Assembly (NCBI GenBank): GCA_004322135.1
Contig: SCSG01000038.1
Coordinates: forward strand, 1 to 64,000
From: Burkholderiaceae bacterium
GTDB lineage: Bacteria > Pseudomonadota > Gammaproteobacteria > Burkholderiales > Burkholderiaceae_B
Direction of reading: 5' to 3'
Length of the DNA stretch: 64,000 nt
Position 1 is the first letter of the stretch. Each line of letters starts with the position of its first letter. The translations under genes and the position numbers were made by a program. Under the pieces are notes generated by a model. The model saw nothing but the letters and a program-made list of their open reading frames with translations, had not been told where the DNA came from and did not search any database. Shown piece by piece: positions 46,092 to 54,841 of this stretch.

Positions 46092-47180
46092 TCAGGCAAG
46101 CGCGCGGTTGAGTCGGGGCATGACTTCAGTTGCCATGAGTTCCATTGACCGCTTTGACAGGCGTGGATCCACCCAGTCGTGGCACGAGTAAAGCAGCGTG
46201 CCAAAATTGCCAACCTGTTCGTGAAAAGCCAACAGCTGTTCGACAACCTGATCGACGGTGCCTGTAATGACCAGTTCGTCAAGCAGGCGATCGAGCGTAA
46301 TTGCCGAGTCTGGAAGATTTGGGTCCGATTTGAACAGATTGCCTCGGCCCGCGCCGACCAACTTGCGCATCAGTTGCCCGAAGTAAAAGGCATACGGGCC
46401 GTGTGCGCCATGTCCGTATTCTTGTGCAGTGCGCTCATCGTCCGCGACGAATATGCTTTTTGCGACGCGCCATTCGGCCGGCTTGGGCATGGCGCCGATG
46501 GCTTCGCGCCCATCCACATATTTGGGCCAATGCGTGGCGACCCACTTGGGTAACAGGAAGTTGGCGGAAATGGGTGTCCAGCCGCGTTTGGCCATTTCAG
46601 TGACGCCCTTGGAAAAGGGTGCTACCGCTGTTCCGACGATTGGCGGATGCGGCTTTTGGTAGGGTTTTGCAATGATGCCCTGACCGATTTCGGGAATCAT
46701 CGTGTGTTCGGTGGTTACTGACCAGTGTTTCCCCCGCAGGTTGTATGGCGGGTCGTTGGCCCAGATGTCGAGAATCATGTTGATGGACTCAACGAACATC
46801 TCGTTGCGGTTTTTCTCCAGATTACCGAAGACTTCAGCATCGGATACAAGGCCGCCTGGGCTGATGCCGAAAATAAGGCGGCCCTGCAACATGTGGTCGA
46901 GCATGGCGATTTGCGCGGCGACAGTGGCCGGATGAGCGTTGGGTAGGTTTACTGTTCCGGTGCCTAGCACAATGGTCTTGGTCTGAGCGGCAACACTGGC
47001 CAGGAAGGCTACGCAGGAGGTTACGGTTTCGGCGGCGTCCGTGATGTGCTCGCCCACGAATGCTTCGACGTAGCCCAGCTTTTCAGCCAGCAGGATCGTC
47101 TCGCGATCTTCTTGTAGCGTTTCATATAGCGCGCGCCCGGGCGGATGCAAGGGCATCATGAACATTCCGAGTTTAATCAT
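46092..47180 (-). CDS. Luciferase-like flavin-dependent monooxygenase
   Basis: The 362-residue protein is an LLM-class TIM-barrel enzyme using reduced flavin: LGYVEAFVGEHITDAAET, IVLGTGTVNLPNAHPATVAA, GRLIFGISPGG. It oxygenates or desulfurises an organic substrate that cannot be named from sequence. It is divergent from a TetR regulator, with two palindromes in the intervening AT-rich region, so it is probably inducible by its substrate. Confidence 0.87.
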   Translation of the reverse strand: MIKLGMFMMPLHPPGRALYETLQEDRETILLAEKLGYVEAFVGEHITDAAETVTSCVAFLASVAAQTKTIVLGTGTVNLPNAHPATVAAQIAMLDHMLQGRLIFGISPGGLVSDAEVFGNLEKNRNEMFVESINMILDIWANDPPYNLRGKHWSVTTEHTMIPEIGQGIIAKPYQKPHPPIVGTAVAPFSKGVTEMAKRGWTPISANFLLPKWVATHWPKYVDGREAIGAMPKPAEWRVAKSIFVADDERTAQEYGHGAHGPYAFYFGQLMRKLVGAGRGNLFKSDPNLPDSAITLDRLLDELVITGTVDQVVEQLLAFHEQVGNFGTLLYSCHDWVDPRLSKRSMELMATEVMPRLNRALA

Positions 47181-47210
47181 TGAGGGTCCACCGTTCCTAT
47201 ATTCAATTTA

Positions 47211-47226
47211 ATGATCATTTGATCAT
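47211..47226. promoter_or_regulatory. Palindromic operator near the monooxygenase start
   Basis: ATGATCA-tt-TGATCAT is a perfect 16-base palindrome 30 bases before the monooxygenase gene. It is probably a site for the divergent TetR regulator. Confidence 0.5.
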
Positions 47227-47304
47227 TTTATTCTTCCAAAAATTGACAATTAATAAGTGAAAACCCTGTTATTCATAGCATAGTCATTCTTATAATATAT
47301 AATC

Positions 47305-47316
47305 AATTGATCAATT
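47305..47316. promoter_or_regulatory. Second palindrome in the same intergenic region
   Basis: AATTGATCAATT is a perfect 12-base palindrome sharing the TGATCA core with the site at 47211-47226, 94 bases away. A pair of sites in one intergenic region fits control of both divergent genes. Confidence 0.45.
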
Positions 47317-47460
47317 TTAAGGTGGCAGAGCGCCTGCAGGTTGGGGTGGAGCGCGTGGACGTGCCTGTGGCCTGACCCTGCTTCCTTCGCGCGGCTGTCG
47401 GTTTGACAGCCCCTTGCTGAAACGATAGTGGCGGGCGCTCTGGGCCGGGATAATGAACCA

Positions 47461-48177
47461 ATGACTGCACAACTCGAAAAGCGAAAAAAACTGAAGGGTG
47501 AGGAGCGCGAGAAACTGATCGCACAGGAGGCCGTTCGCTTTTTCGCTGAAGTGGGTTTTGGCGGTGATACCCGCCAACTTGCCCGCCGGCTCGGTATTAC
47601 ACAGTCTTTGATTTACCGCTATTTCCCCACTAAGGCAGCCCTGATCGACCGCGTGTACAACGAGGTCTACATGGGCCGCTGGAATCATTACTGGGAAACC
47701 GTGCTGGCCGATCGGTCGGTACCATTGCAGGATCGCCTTATCCGGCATTACACCGACTATGCGAAGGCGGCGTTAAATCATGACTGGGTTCGTATTTTCA
47801 TGTTCTCGGGGCTGGCCGGAGAAAGTATCAATCTGCGCTATCTGGAGTTTCTTCGCAGCAGGGTGCTGGAGCCGATATGCGTCGAGCTGCGCGCCGAGCT
47901 CAAGTTGCCGCCCGTCGACGAGGTGCCATTGACTGAAGCCGAAGTGGAGTTGGTCTGGGGCATTAACGCGCGCCTTTTTTATTTCGGTCAGCGCCGCTGG
48001 ATATTCAATTTGCCGTTGGATGAAGATCTGGACACGATGATCCGCCACACTATCGAGCACTTCATGGCGGGCGCCAGGGTCGTCGTGCCGAAAATACTTG
48101 CCTCTCGCGGGGAGAAGACCGTAAAGCCTTCGATCCGGCGGTCGCCTTCGCGCCCATCGCGCCCGGTGCTCGAATAG
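47461..48177 (+). CDS. TetR-family regulator
   Basis: The 238-residue protein has an N-terminal TetR helix-turn-helix (EAVRFFAEVGFGGDTRQLAR, RLGITQSLIYRYFPTKAALI) and a variable ligand-binding C-terminal domain. I take ATG 47461 (MTAQLEKRKK) over upstream starts. It likely represses the divergent monooxygenase and itself through the two TGATCA palindromes. The last ~20 residues are Arg/Ser/Pro-rich and probably disordered. Confidence 0.87.
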   Translation: MTAQLEKRKKLKGEEREKLIAQEAVRFFAEVGFGGDTRQLARRLGITQSLIYRYFPTKAALIDRVYNEVYMGRWNHYWETVLADRSVPLQDRLIRHYTDYAKAALNHDWVRIFMFSGLAGESINLRYLEFLRSRVLEPICVELRAELKLPPVDEVPLTEAEVELVWGINARLFYFGQRRWIFNLPLDEDLDTMIRHTIEHFMAGARVVVPKILASRGEKTVKPSIRRSPSRPSRPVLE

Positions 48178-48334
48178 CCGACCTTCTTCACATAGCCGGA
48201 TGGGTGGCGGCTAATTTATAAACAGCGGTTATGGTTTCTCGCGGGATTTCGGAATTAAACTTTGTACGGCATGCATCGCACGAAGCAGCCGCGCGCCCGA
48301 CGTTCCGTCATTATTGGCTGCAGGGAAGAAGATT

Positions 48335-48928
48335 ATGAAGCTTGCTTATGTTTTTGCCGCGGCAGTGCTCGCGGCTGTGTCTGTTCCATCCTTCGCCCAG
48401 ACGACACGGATACACGGTCAGGTGGAAGGGCTCACCGATTCGGTTCTGACGGTCAAGGCCAACGACGGCAGCGTCCTGAAGGTCAAGCTTGCCGACGGTA
48501 CTACGTTCTCGACCATGGCTGCCGCCAGTCTTGCGGATATCACCCCGGGGAAGTATGTCGGTACGGCGGCGCATCCCGGCGGACCCAACGGCGAATTGGT
48601 TGCGCTTGAAGTACATATTTTCGCGGACAGTATGCGTGGCGTGGGTGAAGGTCATCGCCCCATGCAGAAGGAAAACACAATGACCAACGCAACGGTCGAG
48701 GATGTCGTGACAGGCATTCATGACCGGGTATTGACGCTGCGTTACAAGGGTGGCGAACAACGGGTAGAGGTGCCCAACGGTGTGCCGATTGTCCTGCTTT
48801 CGCCAAGCAGCCGCAGCGCAATCAGCCGGGGTGCACACGTGTCCTTCGACGCGACAAAGCTGCCTGATGGAACGTATACCTCACACCGCATCACGGTTGG
48901 CGTGAACGGGTTGGTTCCACCTTTGTAG
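48335..48928 (+). CDS. Secreted protein with two OB-like segments
   Basis: The 197-residue protein has a signal peptide (cleavage near FAQ, about residue 22) and two repeated beta segments: IHGQVEGLTDSVLTVKANDG and, later, VEDVVTGIHDRVLTLRYKGG, each followed by the same kind of short beta tail. This resembles small OB-like periplasmic domains (DUF5666-like). No enzyme motif is seen. It is convergent with the NEW3-ABC operon, with 18 bases between stops. Confidence 0.65.
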   Translation: MKLAYVFAAAVLAAVSVPSFAQTTRIHGQVEGLTDSVLTVKANDGSVLKVKLADGTTFSTMAAASLADITPGKYVGTAAHPGGPNGELVALEVHIFADSMRGVGEGHRPMQKENTMTNATVEDVVTGIHDRVLTLRYKGGEQRVEVPNGVPIVLLSPSSRSAISRGAHVSFDATKLPDGTYTSHRITVGVNGLVPPL

Positions 48929-48946
48929 GCAGCATCGGGACTACCT

Positions 48947-49909
48947 TCAGGCTCGCACCTCCTGGCGCTGGAACACGACATAAGCCAGGGCAAACAGCAG
49001 GATGCACCCGGAAACCAGCGCCACAATTTCGGGCCATACGATAGACAGGCTTTCAGCCAGCGGCAGGGGTGCGCCGATGATCGCGCCTTCCAGCTGTTCC
49101 ATGAAGACCGGACCCGTCGTGCGGATCATCGGACTCAGTATCGTTGTGATCGACTCCCCGAACAGTTGAGTGGGTGAGATGCGCTCCAGGCCCAGTTGCC
49201 ATTGCAGCGTGTGCACGCTGGGTTGGCCCGTCAATGTAGAAACGAGATCAGGGGGCGCGATGAATTGCGCTATTGCGGGTGCCAGCATGGGCCATAACAG
49301 GCCCAGGAACAGCCAAAGCCCAAGCGAGACTAGCGCCGAAGTGGCTGCAGAGCGGAAGATGGCTGAAAACAGGATGGAGACGGCCAGCCATACGCCCGCG
49401 TAAACCAGAGCGATTATCAGGAATATCAGGGACCGGCTTATCTCTTCGCCGCTGGGAGGAACACCCAGCAGTATCAGGCCCGACCCAATCACCAGCAGCC
49501 AGAGGCAGATAAGGCAGATGGCAAGGGTCGTCAGTCCAGCAAGAAATTTTCCAAGGAGCAGCGCGTCGCGATAGATCGGTTGAGATAGTATCCGGCTCAT
49601 CGTGCGTCGGTTGTATTCACCGTTCACGGCGTCGAATCCCAGCCCAATGGCGACAAGCGGTATGAGGAACCCGAGTATGGAAGAAAACGAGGGCAGTGGC
49701 GCCTGGGTGTCAGTGAATAGTCGCAGGAAAACAAAGGGATCTTGAGCCGTTGTGTTGCGAATGGTCTGAAGGGCGCCGTATAGAGCGGCAGCTGCAGTAA
49801 GAATGACGAGCCATTCAAGCACACGCATGCGAGCGCTTGAAAAGTGGTCGGCCAGTTCTTTGAGGGTGACGGCGGCAAGCCCTTGCCAGGGGGAACCTTC
49901 ACGTTGCAT
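48947..49909 (-). CDS. ABC transporter permease, ABC-2/NosY type
   Basis: The 320-residue protein has six hydrophobic segments with a large periplasmic loop between the first two. FDAVNGEYNRRTMSRILSQP after the second is the typical cytoplasmic signature of ABC-2/NosY permeases. ATG 49909 overlaps the end of the ATPase gene, so the frame upstream of it is a shadow. With the ATPase and the NEW3-domain protein it makes a three-gene exporter-like operon. Confidence 0.83.
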   Translation of the reverse strand: MQREGSPWQGLAAVTLKELADHFSSARMRVLEWLVILTAAAALYGALQTIRNTTAQDPFVFLRLFTDTQAPLPSFSSILGFLIPLVAIGLGFDAVNGEYNRRTMSRILSQPIYRDALLLGKFLAGLTTLAICLICLWLLVIGSGLILLGVPPSGEEISRSLIFLIIALVYAGVWLAVSILFSAIFRSAATSALVSLGLWLFLGLLWPMLAPAIAQFIAPPDLVSTLTGQPSVHTLQWQLGLERISPTQLFGESITTILSPMIRTTGPVFMEQLEGAIIGAPLPLAESLSIVWPEIVALVSGCILLFALAYVVFQRQEVRA

Positions 49910-50861
49910 GGTTGTTTTTCTCCCGCTTTTGTTCCGCCCGGAAATATCCGTTGTAAATCGCATCCAGGCTTGGTTCGGCTGTCGATAGGTGGCGCAGCGC
50001 CCCGCCGGCTTCGATGGCGATGCGCGCTGCGTCAGCCCGTACGTCACGATTGGCGCGCAGGTGGTAGATGCCTTCCGCGGGGGATTCTATGATGCTGACC
50101 CCTGCGATATTCGCCAGGTGATCGCGCAATGGTGGTCCGTCAGCTTCCAGCCGCACCTCGAAACCTGCTTCCAGGACCTGTTGGGCCAGGTCTGGCACGC
50201 TGCCCATCAGGGCGATGTGGCCCTTGTGGAATAGGGCGACGCGGTCGCATATGCGTTGCATGTGTTCCAGCATGTGCGAAGAGAGCAACACGGTTACGCC
50301 ATCGGCCTTGAGTTCACGTATCAACTCCAGGAATTCTTCAGTGGCCCGTGGATCCAGTCCCGATGTCGGCTCGTCCAGGATGGCTATGCGTGCGTTCTTC
50401 ATGACGATCTCGGCCAAGCCAAGACGTTGGCGCATGCCGTGTGAAAAAGTGCTGACGCGCTTGTCGGCAACATCGTCCAGACGCACCTTTTCCAGAGCCT
50501 TTGCGACGCGCTGTTTGCGCTCGGTTGGCGTCAGGCCAAGCAGGCGGGCGGTGTAGGCCAGGTTCTCGCGCGCCGACAAATGGTCGTAGAATCCCACGGC
50601 GTCAGGCAAGTACCCCAGGTGCCGTTTGATGGTGAGTGGTTTGCGCCAGGGATCGTCACCGAATACGCTGACCGTGCCACTGGACGCTTCGGTCAGTCCC
50701 AGAAGCATGAGGATGGTCGTGGTTTTGCCGGCGCCGTTTGGGCCGACAAGCCCGAATATTTCTCCGGCCCCGACGCCGAACGAGACGCCATCCACGGCTG
50801 TCGTGGTCCCGTACCGCTTGGTAAGTGCGGTGGCTTCTATGATGTTGGCGTTATTGTTCAT
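49899..50861 (-). CDS. ABC transporter ATPase, NosF/CcmA type
   Basis: The 320-residue ATPase has Walker A GLVGPNGAGKTTT, a signature VSTFSHGMRQRLGLAEI (SHGMRQR in the LSGGQ position, typical of the export-type group) and Walker B ARIAILDEPTSGLDP. A C-terminal ~80-residue extension is present, as in ABC-2 exporters. ATG 50861 overlaps the stop of the NEW3 gene by four bases, and its own end overlaps the permease start. Confidence 0.87.
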   Translation of the reverse strand: MNNNANIIEATALTKRYGTTTAVDGVSFGVGAGEIFGLVGPNGAGKTTTILMLLGLTEASSGTVSVFGDDPWRKPLTIKRHLGYLPDAVGFYDHLSARENLAYTARLLGLTPTERKQRVAKALEKVRLDDVADKRVSTFSHGMRQRLGLAEIVMKNARIAILDEPTSGLDPRATEEFLELIRELKADGVTVLLSSHMLEHMQRICDRVALFHKGHIALMGSVPDLAQQVLEAGFEVRLEADGPPLRDHLANIAGVSIIESPAEGIYHLRANRDVRADAARIAIEAGGALRHLSTAEPSLDAIYNGYFRAEQKREKNNHAT

Positions 50862-52024
50862 CGCCGTCCATACCGCGCCACGGCGCCAACCAGGATGAGA
50901 ATCGCGATGGCAATCAGCAGGGCGCCGATAATCCCCCAAAGGCTCGAGGTGGTCACCGATACGCGCAGATCGCCGTTGGCCGACTGACCCTGAGAGGTAG
51001 CTTGCAGGCCGACCATATAGTCGCCCGCCAGCGATTTGTCCGAGGGCGTGATGGTGGCCTGGGATTCCGCGTGCTGTCCTGCGGCGATGTGGTCGATGAC
51101 CTTAGGGGCGAAGTCAAGCTTCCACCCCGAAGGTGCATTGCCACTTAGCTGGATGTTTTGTGCAGGCGCAGTCCCGTCGTTGGTCAACACGACGGGAAAT
51201 GAAGTCGCCTTGTTGATTTCCGCCCTGGTGCTCATCAGTCCATTGCGCCCGGACAAGGTCAGATGCGGTTGTCCAACAATATCCAGCTTGAGATGGCTGC
51301 TTACTGTGGCGTCGTCGGCGGATACCGTGACTGTTATGGGGTAGTTGCCCGGCTTGACAATGCTGGGCGGATGAATCGCAAGCTTCATGTCCTTGGATGC
51401 ACCGGCCTTGATCGGGATTGAGCTTAGTTCCTGGGTGCCATAGCTTTCGGTGAAGGTGGCACCAAAATATTTCGGTGCCTGCGCGCTCATGCTGACCAGT
51501 TGATTTTTGCCGCTTTCATTCTTGATGGTGAACTGGTAATTGAATGAAGACTGCGGGCTGCCTTTGAGTTCAGGCAGTTTGGCTTCGATGCTCAGTTTGG
51601 AAGGAAGCTTGTTCGCCAGGGCAATATCGACCGGCAGGGTCAGCTTCTGGTTTGCGCCGTCGGCTTCGACAGTCAGCGTATGCGGTTGCTGTCCAGCTTC
51701 GGCTGGCACATCCACGCGCAACTGCAGCGGGACGCTGCTGTCCGTGGCTGCCATCGCGGCACCCACGGGCTGGCCACCTCCCAGCAGCGTTGCCTTCCAG
51801 CCTTTGGGCACACCCTGTACGTGCAGGGTCATCCGCGCGGGAGCCACACCGCGATTGCTGAGGTTCAACGCTATTGTCGACGTGCTGCCAGGCTGCACCG
51901 TGACGGCTGGATAGTCAGTCACAAGGTAAATGCCCTGCACCTTGGCGCCAGGGCTTTGGGCCATGGCTGCTGCGGCAAACAACAGACACGCCGATGAGAC
52001 GAATAGGGATAGTGTTTTGTGCAT
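50858..52024 (-). CDS. NEW3-domain secreted membrane-anchored protein
   Basis: The 388-residue protein has a signal peptide (to about AMAQ, residue 23), several Ig-like NEW3 repeats (AVTVQPGSTSTIALNLSNRG, APKYFGATFTES, IVKPGNYPITVTVS, IQLSGNAPSGWKLDFAPKVI) and a C-terminal membrane helix (IGALLIAIAILILVGAVA) with a short Arg-rich tail. It should lie at the outside of the inner membrane. It is the first gene of the operon with the ATPase and permease. Similar NEW3-ABC triplets occur widely, but their cargo is unknown. Confidence 0.85.
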   Translation of the reverse strand: MHKTLSLFVSSACLLFAAAAMAQSPGAKVQGIYLVTDYPAVTVQPGSTSTIALNLSNRGVAPARMTLHVQGVPKGWKATLLGGGQPVGAAMAATDSSVPLQLRVDVPAEAGQQPHTLTVEADGANQKLTLPVDIALANKLPSKLSIEAKLPELKGSPQSSFNYQFTIKNESGKNQLVSMSAQAPKYFGATFTESYGTQELSSIPIKAGASKDMKLAIHPPSIVKPGNYPITVTVSADDATVSSHLKLDIVGQPHLTLSGRNGLMSTRAEINKATSFPVVLTNDGTAPAQNIQLSGNAPSGWKLDFAPKVIDHIAAGQHAESQATITPSDKSLAGDYMVGLQATSQGQSANGDLRVSVTTSSLWGIIGALLIAIAILILVGAVARYGRR

Positions 52025-52690
52025 GGCGGCGTTCGATCTCCGTGTGTTGTGGTGCGGCGGCGGTTTGCAAAGATCGCGGTCGCGTTGTAATGATCAAATG
52101 CTTCCGATGCTGGACGGCGCGGCGGTGCGGTTCGAAGCAAGTGGCTGGCCCGACCGTGCACTGTTCCCGAAGGCTCCGGCAGTGCACTTGGCATTGGCGG
52201 TCAACATCGTTGTTAAGAGTGACTGCCATATTTGCCATTTTGTTTCAGGCATTTTGTTTCGGGATGTGAATGCAGCGTGATCGTGCTATTTGGCTTGAGA
52301 TGGCTGCGCGAGGCAGGTGAGCCGTGATCGGCTAATACGTTGAGTTAATGTGATTTTTTTGCGTGTGGCGAAACGGATGAGTCGCTTGCGTAGTGGATTC
52401 AAGTTGTGAGTATCGATGTTGCGGACGGGAACTGCGTGTTAAAAATAGCAATATTTTTAGTCACGTATCCGTGTTGTGGGCGCCGGACACCGGACAGCCG
52501 GGCCTGGGCACTGTCGGCTGAGGTTGATGTTGGTTTGGGCCAGTGCAGCTTCGTCGCCGTTGCTGTCAAGATTTGCCCGCGACGTGACTGGCGCTCAGAC
52601 CACTACAATGAGCCCGACGCTGTACTGGTGCGGCCTCGTGTCGCCTTGGCTATAAAGCGAACAGATAACGATCACGTGATGAGGTCGAAT
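52025..52690. other. Intergenic region before ung
   Basis: 666 bases without a convincing gene. An ORF runs from 52406 into ung, but its first 95 codons do not look conserved. TAAAAATA-gcaa-TATTTTTA (52440-52459) is a perfect AT-rich hairpin, perhaps a terminator or operator. The NEW3-operon promoter should lie near 52030-52150 on the minus strand. Confidence 0.4.
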
Positions 52691-53488
52691 ATGGAAGACC
52701 GTCCGCTGGATGCGCCGGGGATGCCCGTGCAAAACGCGTATCAGGGAGACTTGATGGGACATGTGAGCACGCTGTCCACGGCGTGGCAGCGGGCGTTTGA
52801 CGATGCACGTGTACAAACTGCGCTGCGGGATCTGGATGCATACCTCGCCACGGAGCTCGCTCAGCGTAAGCAGATCTTTCCTCTTCGTCCTTTTCGTGCC
52901 ATGCTGGAAGTCGAACCCCAGGACGTGCAAGTCGTCATTCTGGGCCAAGATCCCTACCACGGCCCTAATCAGGCCCAGGGGTTGGCCTTTTCCGTTCCCG
53001 ATGCCTGCGGTACACCACCCAGCCTGCGCAATATATTCGCTGAGCTTGCACGCGAATATCAGGGCGACTTCGTGCGTCAGCGAAATAGCCTGATCCGTTG
53101 GGAGCGGCGTGGCGTGCTGTTATTGAACACATCGCTCACTGTCGAGGCGCACAAGCCGGCCTCCCATGCCAAGCGTGGCTGGGAAGTTGTCACCGACGCC
53201 ATCCTTGGCCGGGTACTGAGCGAAGCGCGCCCCAAGGTGTTTCTGTTATGGGGCTCGCATGCGCAATCCAAGCAGCCGCTGCTGCAGGAACGGTCTGCGC
53301 AGGGCCCGTTGCTGGTGCTCAGGGCCAACCATCCCTCGCCGTTGTCGGCGCTGCGTCCACCTCGGCCTTTCATTGGCTGTGGGCACTTCGCCAAGGCCAA
53401 CGAGTGGCTGCGGGAACGTGGCGAGCTCGGCGTGGACTGGCTCGAGAATAAAACACCGCGCGCGCCAAACGCTGGCAATGCCCAGTAA
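52691..53488 (+). CDS. ung: Uracil-DNA glycosylase
   Basis: The protein (265 residues from ATG 52691) removes uracil from DNA. The catalytic motif VVILGQDPYHGPNQAQGLAF carries the active Asp and His, LLLNTSLTVEAHKPASH follows, and NHPSPLSALRP is the second active loop with its His. GAGG lies about seven bases before ATG 52691; ATG 52679 is an alternative. The N-terminal ~20 residues before the conserved fold are variable. Confidence 0.95.
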   Translation: MEDRPLDAPGMPVQNAYQGDLMGHVSTLSTAWQRAFDDARVQTALRDLDAYLATELAQRKQIFPLRPFRAMLEVEPQDVQVVILGQDPYHGPNQAQGLAFSVPDACGTPPSLRNIFAELAREYQGDFVRQRNSLIRWERRGVLLLNTSLTVEAHKPASHAKRGWEVVTDAILGRVLSEARPKVFLLWGSHAQSKQPLLQERSAQGPLLVLRANHPSPLSALRPPRPFIGCGHFAKANEWLRERGELGVDWLENKTPRAPNAGNAQ

Positions 53489-53604
53489 TATCGCGTGGTC
53501 CCTGACGTGCTCTTATGCAGTTAAGCAACACATGAACTTGACAATTAGTTCATGTGACGTACAGTAAGCAGGTGTGAATAGATAAAAGCAGGACATTAAC
53601 TGCC

Positions 53605-54102
53605 ATGTGGGCGCTGGCGAAACTTGGGGTCACCGGATACGAAGGGTGTGCTTATAGCCCTTGTCAGCGGTGGCAGGTTTGCCAGAAACAACTTCGTGGC
53701 ATTGAAACTCGCAGGGAAGCCCGCCTGCAGTCTACGTTGGCGACGACAAGGCACACATTGTCGCAGCCGCAGCGCTGGTGCGATCGCACCGACGTAGTCA
53801 ACTCTCACGATTCCGAATCACCGGCCAGGGCGTGGCGCCCGGCGGTTGGTTCGGCGTTCTCTTCAACGACGGTATGGGCACGGGATGGCTTTTTGGCCAT
53901 GCTGAGGTTCGCCCGTGCGCATCACGACCCGATGTTGGAAGTATATGACAGTAGGTTGACCGAAGATGACGTGGAATCGCTGCCGTTGAGAAAATGGTGG
54001 CGGCGAAACCGGTTGCGTTTGTCTGACATTTGTCATCATTACTTGAAGCCCCAACAACCAGGCGTCGTTGTGACGTGGCAGGCGGTGGGCATATGGATTT
54101 AA
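53605..54102 (+). CDS. Hypothetical protein, possible frameshifted gene
   Basis: A 165-residue frame with a C-terminal part that looks coding (MLEVYDSRLTEDDVESLPLR). Its first half is Ser/Thr/Arg/Gln-rich and less convincing. Another frame across 53735-53945 reads LFNDGMGTGWLFGHAEV, also coding in character, so a frameshift near 53900 may have split one gene. No family is recognised. It ends 12 bases before the next secreted-protein gene. Confidence 0.3.
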   Translation: MWALAKLGVTGYEGCAYSPCQRWQVCQKQLRGIETRREARLQSTLATTRHTLSQPQRWCDRTDVVNSHDSESPARAWRPAVGSAFSSTTVWARDGFLAMLRFARAHHDPMLEVYDSRLTEDDVESLPLRKWWRRNRLRLSDICHHYLKPQQPGVVVTWQAVGIWI

Positions 54103-54114
54103 GAGGTAATTATC

Positions 54115-54759
54115 ATGAAAATATCGAAACTATTTGCAGCGGTGGCTGTTTCCATGGCGCTACTACCTGGTGGAGCTGCGTTTGCGGCTGACGCCGCCGA
54201 ACCTGCTGCACCCCATGCCATGAACTGGTTTGGTGGTCCCGTCTACACGGGTGCGCCCGCGTTGCCCGTTACCGCCGCACTGGTCAAGGCCGGAGGTGGC
54301 GCAGAACACTTTTCTTTTCCAACGGCATTGGTATCGATGCTTGGCCAGAAGACTGTTAATGCCGAAGTCAAGAAGCTGACCGAGCAGTTCGGCAAGAAAA
54401 ATACGGAAGATTTCATCAACGGCATGACCTGGGATGTCAACGACGGTCTCAAGCGTGCCACGGAAGCAGGCGTCAAGCTGCCTCCCGCACCGGCCGATCT
54501 GAAGGGAGTCAAATTGGCGAAGACGCTCGTCAGTGCCGGCACCGCGCCCGATGGCGTATGGTGGGCTGGGTACTTGTTCGACAAGGCTCTGTCGCACCAG
54601 ATTCATAATCAGGTGATGGCTGATGTGGACGTCAAATTTGGTCATGGCCGCGACATGAACACCCACTACATACTTAACCAGGCCATGTACGACGTTGCCC
54701 AGGCTCTGGGCGAAAAGGACGTGAAGCTGGCTCCGACCCACCTGCCAGCAAGCCACTGA
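54115..54759 (+). CDS. Secreted protein of unknown function
   Basis: The 214-residue protein has a clear signal peptide (LFAAVAVSMALLPGGAAFAA, cleavage about residue 25). The mature part begins with NWFGGPVYTGAPALPVTAAL and carries repeated Lys-rich helices; HQIHNQVMADVDVKFGHGRD and NTHYILNQAMYDVAQALGE near the end look conserved. I do not recognise a family. AAGAGG lies about seven bases before the ATG. It may be a periplasmic protein of stress or metal response, but the sequence gives no direct evidence. Confidence 0.7.
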   Translation: MKISKLFAAVAVSMALLPGGAAFAADAAEPAAPHAMNWFGGPVYTGAPALPVTAALVKAGGGAEHFSFPTALVSMLGQKTVNAEVKKLTEQFGKKNTEDFINGMTWDVNDGLKRATEAGVKLPPAPADLKGVKLAKTLVSAGTAPDGVWWAGYLFDKALSHQIHNQVMADVDVKFGHGRDMNTHYILNQAMYDVAQALGEKDVKLAPTHLPASH

Positions 54760-54841
54760 TCCACGAAGGACGTTTTATCCGGCCCTGTCAATCGGCTATT
54801 TTTTCGGTAAAGCCGTTGGGTCGGACATATTTTCTGGCGCA

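Noticed and set aside
52406-52690. 95-codon extension of ung
   Set aside because: Not glycosylase-like; GAGG seven or so bases before ATG 52691 gives a better start.
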